This document shows, piece by piece, positions 45,359-53,938 of a stretch of 64,000 nt of DNA (its first letter is position 1; the number at the start of each line of letters is the position of its first letter). The position numbers and the translations under genes are program-made. Source of the DNA: Salinimicrobium catena (lineage in GTDB: Bacteria; Bacteroidota; Bacteroidia; Flavobacteriales; Flavobacteriaceae); assembly GCF_900102915.1 (NCBI RefSeq), contig NZ_FNGG01000001.1, positions 186,001 to 250,000 of the forward strand, written 5' to 3'. The notes under the pieces are model-generated. The model was given only the letters and a program-made list of their open reading frames with translations. It searched no databases and was not told the DNA's origin.

Positions 45359-48300
45359 TTAATTCTTCCTGGTCACCAGATCGTATACACATGGTATCAC
45401 GACCAGGTTCAGAAGGGTCGCCGAAAGCAATCCTCCAAGGATCACTACCGCCATCGGGCTCTGGATCTCACTTCCCGGTTCGCCTCCTTTTAGAGCAAGC
45501 GGAATTAGTGCCAGCCCTGTTGTAAAGGCCGTCATCAGAATAGGGTTTAGCCTGTCCAGGGCTCCGCTTTTGATAAGTTCATAACCTCTCAGTCCTTCCT
45601 TTCTCAGGTCTTCATATCTCGACACCAGCAGAATTCCGTTTCGCGTAGCGATCCCGAAAAGGCTGATGAAACCTATCGTAGACGCAATGCTCACGATACC
45701 TGAGGTAAAGTAAACGATCAAAATTCCTCCGATCAAAGCCAGCGGCAGGTTGATCAATACCACGAAAGCCAGTTTCACGTTGTTGAACTCAAAATATAAC
45801 AACAGGAAGATCACAAAAATAGCGGCTATTGCACTTATCAATAACATTTGTGAAGCTTTCGATTCGCTTTCGAACTGTCCGCCATACTGTATACGATAAC
45901 CTTCCGGCATATCCACCGAAGAATTTACGGTTTCCCTGATCTCTTCAACGGCACTTCGCAGGTCACGCCCCTGCACATTGGCAGCTACCACGATCTTACG
46001 CTGCACGTCTTCCCTGCTGATGGTATTCGGGCTACTTACCGAGGAAACAGTAGCGACCTCGTTCAATGGCACCTGTGCGCCATTGGGTAAACCTATCAGG
46101 GCAGTTCTGATGTTTTCAATGCTGTTCCTGAAGTTTTCGTCATAGCGCACTACCAGGTCAAAATATTTCTGACCCTCATACACCTCCCCTACTTCGTGTC
46201 CTGCAAAGGCAATATCAACCTGCTCCATAAGCTGACCAACGGTCATTCCGTAAGCGGAAAGGATCTGCCTCTTTGGGGTGATCTTGATCTGCGGAACTTC
46301 GATCTGCTGATCAACTGCCACATCGGCGAGACCGTTTATCGGGGTGATCTGCTCTTCAATATCTTTCCCAATGGAATAAAGCTGCTGCAAATCGGGCCCA
46401 AAGATCTTGATCGCGATATTCGCCCGGGTTCCCGAAAGCATATGATCTATACGGTGGGCGATTGGCTGACCTAAAGTGATATTTACCCCCGGAACAATGC
46501 TCAGCTTTTCCCTGACGTCCTCGAAAAAGTCTTCCTTCGACTTATCTTCAAGAGTAAACGGCACGTCGATCTCGGCCGCGTTCACTCCCTGGGCGTGTTC
46601 ATCGAGCTCTGCCCTACCCGTTCTCCGGGTAACCACTTCTACTTCAGGCATTTCAAGCAAGAGTTCTTCAACTTGTCTGCCGGTCTTGTTGCTTTCTTCC
46701 AAAGCCATCGCCGGAGGCCCCACTACGCTTATTACCATTGAACCTTCGTTGAATTCAGGCAGAAAGCTTCTTCCTAACTGTGTGAAAAGGGCAATACTCA
46801 GTAGAAAGGCAATTACCGTTATTCCAATTACGGTTTTCGGGATCCTAAGAGCCCTGTTCAAAGTTGCAGCGTACCTGCGCTCCAGCCATCTTTCGACTTT
46901 AGTGCCCTCAGCCTGTTTCAACAGCATTTTCTCCTTTTTCAGCAGATAGGTACACAGCACCGGAGTAACGGTAACAGCTACTACTAAGGAAGTCAGTACA
47001 GAAGTGATGAATGCAATCCCAAGGGGTTTCAGCAATCGGCCTTCCATTCCGCCAAGGAAAAACAAGGGCACGAAAGAGACGATAATGATCAGCGTCGCGA
47101 TAATGATCGAACTCCTGATCTCCACCGATGCCTCCCGCACCACGGTGATCACCGATTGCCTTTCAGCTTTCGGTTTTCTGATGTTCTCCCGCAGGCGTTT
47201 ATATACGTTCTCCACGTCGATGATCGCGTCATCGACCAGGGCACCGATCGCGATCGCCATTCCTCCAAGACTCATCGTATTGATGGTGTAGCCCAGCATT
47301 TTCAGCACTATGATCGACACCAATAAAGAAATTGGAATAGCCAGCAAGGAAATAAAAGTGGTGCGCCAGTTCATCAGGAAAATGAACAATACGATTACCA
47401 CAAAAAAGGCTCCCTCGAGCAGGGTCATATTCAGGTTACTGATGGAAGCATCGATAAAATCTGCCTGGCGGAAGATCTGACTTTTGATCTCCACACTTTC
47501 TGGCAGGCTGGTTTCCAGTTCGGCGATGGCTTCATCCAGCCTTTCCGTAAGCTCCAGTGTATTAACATCGGGTTGCTTGGAAATGGTCAGGATCACGGCC
47601 GGCTTTGCATTCAGCGAACCATCCCCGATCTTATCGGCAGCCCCTATATGAACATCCGCAACATCCTTGATCTTGATGCTTTGGCCGTTCACCTGTTTCA
47701 CCACGGCTTCCTCCAGGTCTTCCAAAGCATAAGCTCTTCCGCTTCCTTTGATGATGTATTGATTTCCGTACTGGTTCAGAAAACCACCCGGGGCATTGGT
47801 ATTTGCTTCCTTCACCTTTTTTGTGAGCTCCTCAAGGCTTACATCGTAATATTTCATCTTCCCCGGATCGGCAAAGACCCGGTACTGCTTGTAATCTCCA
47901 CCAATAACTACCACGTTGGCGATCCCGCCTATGGCTTTTATCCGCGGACGGATCTGCCAGTCGGAAAGTGTTCTTAGTTCCATTGGGCTCAGGCTGTCTG
48001 AAGTGACTCCCAACAGCATTACTTCTCCCATTATGGAAGAGATAGGTGCCATCCTTGGAGCTCCGATCCCACTTGGTAGGTTTTCCCTAACCATCGGAAT
48101 TCGTTCACTTACGATCTGCCTGGCCTTGTATATATCGGTCCCCCAGTCAAACTCGACCCAAACAATGGAGATCCCGGCCGCGGAAGAAGAACGGATCCTT
48201 CTCACGTTCGGCGAACCGTTCATCGCAGTCTCAAGCTGATAGGTCACCAGTTTTTCGACCTCTTCAGATTCCATTCCGTGAGCTTCCGTCAAAATAGTAA

Positions 48301-48439
48301 CAGTAGGCGCTGTAAGGTCAGGAAATACATCCACGTTCATATCACGTGCGAGGTAAAACCCGGTAACACTAAGCACCACTGCTGCCAGCAAGACCAAAAG
48401 CCTGTTCTGAAGAGATACTGATAAAATTTTGTTTAACAT
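45359..48439 (-). CDS. Heavy-metal efflux RND pump (CzcA/CusA family)
   Basis: 1026 aa. RND fold with N-terminal TM and pore domains; TM4 reads AIGALVDDAIIDVEN with D403 and D404. In the published HME classes (from memory), Cu/Ag pumps show AIGAMVDAAI and nickel-type ones AIGEVVDDAIIDVEN, so the match is closest to the latter; the substrate metal should be regarded as open. Last gene of the minus-strand five-gene operon, with the adaptor 23 bases upstream. Exports cations from periplasm or cytosol by proton antiport. Confidence 0.93.
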   Translation of the reverse strand: MLNKILSVSLQNRLLVLLAAVVLSVTGFYLARDMNVDVFPDLTAPTVTILTEAHGMESEEVEKLVTYQLETAMNGSPNVRRIRSSSAAGISIVWVEFDWGTDIYKARQIVSERIPMVRENLPSGIGAPRMAPISSIMGEVMLLGVTSDSLSPMELRTLSDWQIRPRIKAIGGIANVVVIGGDYKQYRVFADPGKMKYYDVSLEELTKKVKEANTNAPGGFLNQYGNQYIIKGSGRAYALEDLEEAVVKQVNGQSIKIKDVADVHIGAADKIGDGSLNAKPAVILTISKQPDVNTLELTERLDEAIAELETSLPESVEIKSQIFRQADFIDASISNLNMTLLEGAFFVVIVLFIFLMNWRTTFISLLAIPISLLVSIIVLKMLGYTINTMSLGGMAIAIGALVDDAIIDVENVYKRLRENIRKPKAERQSVITVVREASVEIRSSIIIATLIIIVSFVPLFFLGGMEGRLLKPLGIAFITSVLTSLVVAVTVTPVLCTYLLKKEKMLLKQAEGTKVERWLERRYAATLNRALRIPKTVIGITVIAFLLSIALFTQLGRSFLPEFNEGSMVISVVGPPAMALEESNKTGRQVEELLLEMPEVEVVTRRTGRAELDEHAQGVNAAEIDVPFTLEDKSKEDFFEDVREKLSIVPGVNITLGQPIAHRIDHMLSGTRANIAIKIFGPDLQQLYSIGKDIEEQITPINGLADVAVDQQIEVPQIKITPKRQILSAYGMTVGQLMEQVDIAFAGHEVGEVYEGQKYFDLVVRYDENFRNSIENIRTALIGLPNGAQVPLNEVATVSSVSSPNTISREDVQRKIVVAANVQGRDLRSAVEEIRETVNSSVDMPEGYRIQYGGQFESESKASQMLLISAIAAIFVIFLLLYFEFNNVKLAFVVLINLPLALIGGILIVYFTSGIVSIASTIGFISLFGIATRNGILLVSRYEDLRKEGLRGYELIKSGALDRLNPILMTAFTTGLALIPLALKGGEPGSEIQSPMAVVILGGLLSATLLNLVVIPCVYDLVTRKN

Positions 48440-48462
48440 CTAACTTATCTTTTCAGAATTAA

Positions 48463-49974
48463 TTAATGTTCGTGCCCATGCGCCGGCGTTGAACCTGACA
48501 TTGAAGCCATCTTCACCTGATAAGCTCCGGTGGTGACTACCACATCTCCGGGTTGCAGTCCGCTAAGTACCTGCACCTGCCGGCCGTTTCGTTTTCCTAT
48601 TTTTATAGGGCGTCTTTCAAAGCTTTCTCCGCTTACCTGAACGATCACCGAATAATTACCATAATCTTCCAGTAAAGCAGCTTCAGGCACCACGATCCCC
48701 GGCTCTGCATTACCCAGTGCGATCTGTACCTCGGTGAAACTGCCTTCAGGCATTTCAACCACATCGTTCACTTTCACATATACCGGGATCATTGGCTTGC
48801 GGTCTTCCACTTCTTTACCAACAGAAACAATGGATTCCCCAGCTACCTCTTTCCACTCACCATTGTCTCCTTTGTACCAGATACTGGCGATGGATTCCTT
48901 GGTAGGGTTTTTAGAAGCGCTCAACTGGGTTTTCAGCAATCTTGACTTATCGGTCCCGATAGTTACCAGGTTTGCACCCTGCTCCACGTAAGCTCCGTTG
49001 GAAGTGCTGATGGATTTGATGAACCCGTCAAAAGGCGCACGGATCTGCTTTCCGCCTGCTCCGTAATTGGAAGCCAGGGCCCGATAATTTGATTCGGCTA
49101 CACGAAAGTTGCTTTCTACTCTCTCGAATTCCGCTTTGGGAACTATCTTATCCTCGTAGAGTTCTTTCTTACGCTGGTATTCGGCTTTTGCCTGATCGTA
49201 CCTGGCTTTCGCCTGAGCGATCTCTGCCTGAATATTGTTGGACGAAAGTCCTTCGCTGCTCACATTCATCAACAGCTGACCTTTTTTCACCTCGCTGCCT
49301 TCCGTAAGGTTTTCCGAAACGAAATTTACCATTCCGTTTGCTCCTGCCGCCAGGGTCTTAAAAGTTCCCGGGGCAGCCTGCCAGACTCCGGAGGTATGAA
49401 CAATGCCATAAACTTCTCCCTGAGTAACAGGTTCAGTTTGGAAATCGATCTTCCAGGCCTGCTCCTTCAGAAAACTGATATCGCCTTCTGCGGCTTCTTC
49501 TACATTTTCAGCAGCTTCAGCAGCCGAGCCATAAACCTGAACATTTTCGACCACGATCCTGTCTGAATATTCAGGAGTTTCCAGGTCAAAAACCAGGTAA
49601 TAAGTCCCGGCTTCCTTAGGTTGCAGCTTCGGAGAAAAGATCCCCGGAGAGGAAGGCGCGTCCACTTTATGGCGAATCCCGCTACCTCCTTTTATCAAAC
49701 TAACCGTAACCGAACCTTCACGAACAGGCTGGTGTTTGTCAAGCCTGGTGAAGTGAGCAGCAAATTTGCTCGTTTTTCCTTCCACGAGAGCCGGAAACTC
49801 CACGAAAAGCTCCGTCTGGTCTGTCCAAACGGTTTTACTTATCGCAGGTACTCCCGAACTCACGTGATTTCCTTCTGCATCATGCGCATGGCCTTCCTCC
49901 CCGTTACTTCCGCAGGAAAAAAGCAAAAGCGAGATGCATAACAATAAAATATATCTCATGTCCTTTTTAAGCAT
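48463..49974 (-). CDS. Metal-efflux membrane fusion protein with His-bearing N-terminus
   Basis: 503 aa from ATG 49974; an internal ATG at 49959 gives the lipoprotein signal MRYILLLCISLLLFSC, so the real start may be there (498 aa). After the lipid Cys comes a His-rich loop (GHAHDAEGNH), then a beta domain, the lipoyl hairpin (LTEGSEVKKGQLLMNVS) and helical hairpin, and a C-terminal FERRPIKIGKRNGRQVQVLSGLQPGD domain, ending GSTPAHGHEH. Bridges pump and outer-membrane channel and may pass metal. The upstream His-rich gene overlaps it by 1 base (TAATG). Confidence 0.92.
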   Translation of the reverse strand: MLKKDMRYILLLCISLLLFSCGSNGEEGHAHDAEGNHVSSGVPAISKTVWTDQTELFVEFPALVEGKTSKFAAHFTRLDKHQPVREGSVTVSLIKGGSGIRHKVDAPSSPGIFSPKLQPKEAGTYYLVFDLETPEYSDRIVVENVQVYGSAAEAAENVEEAAEGDISFLKEQAWKIDFQTEPVTQGEVYGIVHTSGVWQAAPGTFKTLAAGANGMVNFVSENLTEGSEVKKGQLLMNVSSEGLSSNNIQAEIAQAKARYDQAKAEYQRKKELYEDKIVPKAEFERVESNFRVAESNYRALASNYGAGGKQIRAPFDGFIKSISTSNGAYVEQGANLVTIGTDKSRLLKTQLSASKNPTKESIASIWYKGDNGEWKEVAGESIVSVGKEVEDRKPMIPVYVKVNDVVEMPEGSFTEVQIALGNAEPGIVVPEAALLEDYGNYSVIVQVSGESFERRPIKIGKRNGRQVQVLSGLQPGDVVVTTGAYQVKMASMSGSTPAHGHEH

Positions 49975-50255
49975 TAGTGGTCGTGGTGCTCTGTGCCGTC
50001 ATCGTGGGTATGGTGGTCGGTTTCCTCGTGCATATCCAGCGAATCCTCTCCCACTGTAAATTCTTCCTGCTCCGTATGCTCACCGTCCATATGACTCCCA
50101 TCTTCGTTATGCGGGTGCCCGTGCTCTTCCTCCTCGTGACCGTGAGCCTCGACTCCCTCTTCATGTTCATGGCCGTGTTCTGCGCTAGCTGTGTCTCTGC
50201 ACGCCGAAAAACCAAATACTAATATTGCTGCGAAAAATAAATTCTTGAAATTCAT
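49974..50255 (-). CDS. His/Glu/Asp-rich lipoprotein of the metal-efflux operon
   Basis: 93 aa. Lipobox GFSAC (Cys19); the mature part is almost only His, Glu, Asp, Gly and Thr (EHGHEHEEGVEAHGHEEEE; DDGTEHHDH). Such sequence binds Zn, Ni, Co or Cu ions, so the protein is probably a periplasmic metal buffer or scavenger supplying the pump. No fold is expected apart from metal binding. It lies between the adaptor and the TolC-like gene. Confidence 0.85.
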   Translation of the reverse strand: MNFKNLFFAAILVFGFSACRDTASAEHGHEHEEGVEAHGHEEEEHGHPHNEDGSHMDGEHTEQEEFTVGEDSLDMHEETDHHTHDDGTEHHDH

Positions 50256-50271
50256 ATCGTTTAATTTGAAA

Positions 50272-51456
50272 TTATAATTGATGTTTTAATAGTTCTGCTT
50301 TTAACTGAAGTAGTTCTTTTTCCATCTCCAGCATCCTGTTATAAGCATGCCGGTAGAATTCCACTTCCCGGTAATAATCAAGGAAGGAAAGTTCTCCCAG
50401 ATCATAGGCTTTGAACAAAAGCTCTTCGGAATTAAGGTCCTCAAAGGTTTCCTTGTATTCCAGATATTTTTCATCCAGTAATTGAAACCTCTGAAACTTT
50501 TCCAGGAAAGCAGTGTAAAGCTCTGCCTGAACAAATTCGGAATTCGACTGCTCATATTCATACCTTGCTTTGGCAGCCTTGACTTTATTTTTGCTGTTCC
50601 AAAGCGGTATGGAAAGTCCGCCCAGAAAACCTGAATAGTTACTGGAACTCACTCCCTGGTAATTATATCCCACACTTAGCTCAGGAAGCACCTTGTTCTT
50701 TTCCAGTTTCACCTGTTGCTCGGCAAGCTCGGTTTGGGCCTGTAAGGCTTTAAGTTCAGGGTCGACCGAAAGCTTTTCCTGCCAGATGGCATCCTGGGAA
50801 AGCAGTTGGGTTTCTTCAGAGATATGGAGCTGACCAACTTCTATGGCCTGTCCGCCATTCATTTTCTGAAGCTCCCTGAGCACACTTTCCATTCTAATTT
50901 CCAGCTGCTCGACCTCAAACTGATCCTGTAACCAGGCTACTTTAGCCTTGTTCAGTTCCAGGATCCCGATCTGTTCGGCTTCGAATAGTCGCCGGATCTG
51001 ATCATAGACCTCTCTGGCCTGCTCCACTCGTTTTTGTTCCAACTCTTTCCGCTTTTGAAGGACCTGAAGTTCGAGCAGCTGTTTTTTGGCATTCAGCAAA
51101 ACTTCCTGCCTTAGCCCTTCATATTCCAGCTCCATCAGTGCTTCCTGCTTTTCAATACGCTTGCTTCGGGCGCCATAGACCGTTGGAAATTCAAATCGTT
51201 GCGAGATCTGGTATTCATAATAATCATCGGTCTCATGTTCCCCAAAAGGCAGGTAATACGCTGAAGCCTGCGGATCCTGGAGATTGTTTTCAGACTTATT
51301 AGCCAGATTCCGGCTCGCCATGAAGGATTGATAAGCCTTGATCTGCCTGTTGTTTTTACTGATCTGTTCCAGTACCTGGTCAACTCCCATATCCTGGGCT
51401 GAAAGACCCAATGAGAACAGGCATCCGAAACAGACGGATACTATATATTTATACAT
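50272..51456 (-). CDS. TolC-family outer-membrane channel of the metal-efflux system
   Basis: 394 aa. Signal peptide MYKYIVSVCFGCLFSLGLSAQ, then OEP features: MGVDQVLEQISKNNRQIKAYQ, SGFLGGLSIPLWNSKNKVKAAKARYEYEQSN and long helical coils (FRLF repeats of Glu/Leu). Shorter than the TolC at 37087. Forms the exit duct for the RND pump at 45359. Confidence 0.92.
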   Translation of the reverse strand: MYKYIVSVCFGCLFSLGLSAQDMGVDQVLEQISKNNRQIKAYQSFMASRNLANKSENNLQDPQASAYYLPFGEHETDDYYEYQISQRFEFPTVYGARSKRIEKQEALMELEYEGLRQEVLLNAKKQLLELQVLQKRKELEQKRVEQAREVYDQIRRLFEAEQIGILELNKAKVAWLQDQFEVEQLEIRMESVLRELQKMNGGQAIEVGQLHISEETQLLSQDAIWQEKLSVDPELKALQAQTELAEQQVKLEKNKVLPELSVGYNYQGVSSSNYSGFLGGLSIPLWNSKNKVKAAKARYEYEQSNSEFVQAELYTAFLEKFQRFQLLDEKYLEYKETFEDLNSEELLFKAYDLGELSFLDYYREVEFYRHAYNRMLEMEKELLQLKAELLKHQL

Positions 51457-51469
51457 TGTAATTTTTTAG

Positions 51470-51521
51470 GTTTAACCTATTTGAAAGTGATAAGCATAGT
51501 GTTTATCAGAAGTTTAACCTA
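51470..51521. repeat. Direct repeat GTTTAACCTA in the metal-efflux operon gap
   Basis: The 10-base unit occurs at 51470-51479 and 51512-51521, 42 bases apart, in the 57-base gap between the His-rich gene at 51514 (the second copy covers its stop) and the TolC-like gene. The first copy is part of an odd palindrome AGGTT-T-AACCT (51469-51479). Confidence 0.5.
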
Positions 51522-51948
51522 AAGCGGGAGGGCCCCGAAGGGAATAGTTAGAATAATATTTTATGACGAATAAAGGCGGAGGTTGGTAATTCCTGAGCCG
51601 TTCTTTCTCTAAGACCCCGTAAACAATCAGCTGCCCATAAACCTCAAATTCCGAAGTGCTTTCTGCCTGTGATTCCTGAAGATTAAACTGCTCTATGGAA
51701 TTTTCAACAGGTACTTCAGAAGAACTGCTGCTATGAGAATGCATGGCCAGCAGGATCGAAATGATGCCTTTTGGCTCTTCAGATTCTTTTTTGTGATGGT
51801 GTTCGTGGGAATGAGAATGAGAATGTGCTAATTCGTGCCTTTGATTTTCCCTATGTTCATGATGAAGATGAGGAACGAACTGGTGAAGCAGAGTTAATGC
51901 AAAAACTGCCAGAAGAAATGAAGCGAATATCCTGGGTCTTTCCTTCAT
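51514..51948 (-). CDS. His-rich membrane protein, first gene of the metal-efflux operon
   Basis: 144 aa. One N-terminal hydrophobic helix (ASFLLAVFALTLLHQFVPHL) followed by a dense His run (HSHSHSHEHHHKKESEE), a Ser-rich segment with a second MHSHS cluster, then a tail ending YSNYSLRGPPALG. The pattern occurs ahead of metal RND operons in Bacteroidota. A metal-sensing or metal-capture role is inferred. Promoter: minus-strand TTG-N18-TATATTTG (51981-51953), with the -7 box ending 4 bases before the ATG, so translation may be leaderless. Confidence 0.82.
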   Translation of the reverse strand: MKERPRIFASFLLAVFALTLLHQFVPHLHHEHRENQRHELAHSHSHSHEHHHKKESEEPKGIISILLAMHSHSSSSSEVPVENSIEQFNLQESQAESTSEFEVYGQLIVYGVLEKERLRNYQPPPLFVIKYYSNYSLRGPPALG

Positions 51949-51952
51949 GCCT

Positions 51953-51981
51953 CAAATATAAAGAATAATAACGAGCAGCAA
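51953..51981 (-). promoter_or_regulatory. Promoter of the metal-efflux operon
   Basis: Minus-strand TTG (51981-51979), 18 bases, TATATTTG (51960-51953): full consensus, very close to the ATG at 51948. Confidence 0.65.
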
Positions 51982-52104
51982 ATGGGAGAAAGCTTCCTCG
52001 AAACACATTCGGTGCCGGCTCTGTCTTAAAAATTGGCTAAAACACCTCTCCTCAGGCTTCAATTATTTTTCAGGCTATTTCGGCAGAATCCGCGCAGTTC
52101 TTCT

Positions 52105-52112
52105 TATTTTTG
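52105..52112 (+). promoter_or_regulatory. -7 box for aspS
   Basis: TATTTTTG, ending 24 bases before the ATG. No TTG at the right spacing. Confidence 0.45.
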
Positions 52113-52135
52113 CTTCTTCGAAAATCAAGAAAATT

Positions 52136-53893
52136 ATGTACAGAAGTCACACCTGTGGTGAATTACGAATAGAGGACAAACAAAAAGAAGTTACGCTTAG
52201 CGGATGGGTGCAGAAGATCAGGGACAAAGGTTTCATGATCTGGGTTGATCTTAGAGACAGGTATGGTGTGACCCAGCTTATCTTTGATGAAGAGCGTACT
52301 CCAAAAGAAATGATGGAAAAAGCCTCCAGGCTTGGAAGGGAGTTCGTGATCCAGGCTACAGGAGAAGTGATCGAAAGGGAATCCAAAAACCCTAATATGC
52401 CAACGGGCGATGTGGAGATCCTGGTAAAGGAACTTACTATTTTAAACACTTCGGAAGTACCTCCCTTCACTATTGAGGAGGAGACCGATGGCGGGGAAGA
52501 CCTAAGGATGAAATACCGTTACCTGGACATCAGAAGGAATCCGGTGAAGGAAAAACTGATCTTCAGAAGCAAAGTAGCTATGGAGGTGCGTAATTTTCTT
52601 TCTGACAAAGGCTTTATTGAGGTCGAAACTCCTGTATTAATTAAATCCACGCCCGAAGGCGCGCGTGATTTCGTGGTGCCAAGCCGTATGAACGAAGGGC
52701 AGTTCTACGCCCTGCCACAGTCCCCGCAGACATTTAAGCAGCTGCTTATGGTGGGTGGAATGGATAAATACTTCCAGATCGTGAAATGTTTCAGGGATGA
52801 AGACCTTCGTGCCGACAGGCAACCGGAATTCACCCAGATAGACTGCGAAATGGCCTTTGTGGAGCAGGAAGATGTCCTTAACATCTTTGAAGATTTCACC
52901 AGGCAACTGGTCAAAAAAGTGAAAAACGTCGAGGTTAAGGAATTCCCGAGAATGACCTATGCCGATGCCATGCGCAAGTATGGAAATGACAAGCCCGATA
53001 TTCGTTTTGGAATGGAGTTCGGGGAACTTAATGATCTTGCAAAGAACAAAGGTTTCAATGTCTTTGATCAGCAGGAGCTAGTAGTGGGGATCGCTGTCCC
53101 GGGAGCCGCTTCCTTTACCCGCAAAGAGATAGACAAATTAATTGATTGGGTAAAACGCCCGCAGGTAGGAGCCAATGGCCTGGTGTGGGTAAAATACAAT
53201 GAAGACGGCACTTTAAAGTCTTCTGTGGATAAATTCTATTCTCCTGAAGACCTGCAGGAATGGGCAGAAAGAACCGGAGCTAAACCGGGAGACCTTATCC
53301 TGGTGATGGCCGGTAATACCGATAAGACGAGGACTCAGCTCAGCGCGCTGCGTATGCACCTGGCCAACGAGCTTGGATTGAGAAAAGCAGATGAGTTCGC
53401 ACCTTTATGGGTAGTCGATTTTCCACTTTTGGAATGGGACGAGGAAACCGAGCGATACCACGCCATGCACCACCCGTTCACCTCTCCAAAACCGGAGGAC
53501 ATCAAACTTCTGGATACCGAACCCGGAAAAGTACGTGCCAATGCTTATGACCTGGTGTTGAACGGGAATGAGATAGGCGGTGGTTCCATCAGGATCCACG
53601 ACAGAAAGACCCAGGAAATGATGTTCGGGCACCTTGGTTTCACTCCAGAAGAAGCCAAAGCTCAATTCGGATTTTTAATGGATGCCTTCCAGTATGGAGC
53701 GCCTCCTCACGGTGGTATCGCCTTTGGATTCGACAGGCTGGTTGCCATTTTAGGCGGACAGGAAACCATCCGGGATTATATCGCATTCCCCAAGAACAAT
53801 GCAGGGCGCGATGTGATGATAGACGCGCCTTCAAAAATTGACGAAGAGCAATTAAAGGAACTAAACCTTCAAATAGTTTCAGAAACAGAATAA
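52136..53893 (+). CDS. aspS: Aspartyl-tRNA synthetase
   Basis: 585 aa. Bacterial type: N-terminal OB anticodon-binding domain (ITLSGWVQ-like [23 protein letters not shown]), class II motif 1 region ([21 protein letters not shown]), motif 2 ([20 protein letters not shown]), the GAD insertion and motif 3 ([15 protein letters not shown]). It charges tRNA-Asp; with asnS present in the same genome it is expected to be discriminating. Followed by a terminator. Confidence 0.97.
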   Translation: MYRSHTCGELRIEDKQKEVTLSGWVQKIRDKGFMIWVDLRDRYGVTQLIFDEERTPKEMMEKASRLGREFVIQATGEVIERESKNPNMPTGDVEILVKELTILNTSEVPPFTIEEETDGGEDLRMKYRYLDIRRNPVKEKLIFRSKVAMEVRNFLSDKGFIEVETPVLIKSTPEGARDFVVPSRMNEGQFYALPQSPQTFKQLLMVGGMDKYFQIVKCFRDEDLRADRQPEFTQIDCEMAFVEQEDVLNIFEDFTRQLVKKVKNVEVKEFPRMTYADAMRKYGNDKPDIRFGMEFGELNDLAKNKGFNVFDQQELVVGIAVPGAASFTRKEIDKLIDWVKRPQVGANGLVWVKYNEDGTLKSSVDKFYSPEDLQEWAERTGAKPGDLILVMAGNTDKTRTQLSALRMHLANELGLRKADEFAPLWVVDFPLLEWDEETERYHAMHHPFTSPKPEDIKLLDTEPGKVRANAYDLVLNGNEIGGGSIRIHDRKTQEMMFGHLGFTPEEAKAQFGFLMDAFQYGAPPHGGIAFGFDRLVAILGGQETIRDYIAFPKNNAGRDVMIDAPSKIDEEQLKELNLQIVSETE

Positions 53894-53898
53894 CATTA

Positions 53899-53924
53899 AA
53901 ATCCTGCTTAGGCAGGATTTTTTT
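53899..53924 (+). terminator. Terminator of aspS
   Basis: AAATCCTGC / GCAGGATTT with a TTAG loop, then TTTT. Confidence 0.9.
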
Positions 53925-53938
53925 ATCAACGGGTAAAT

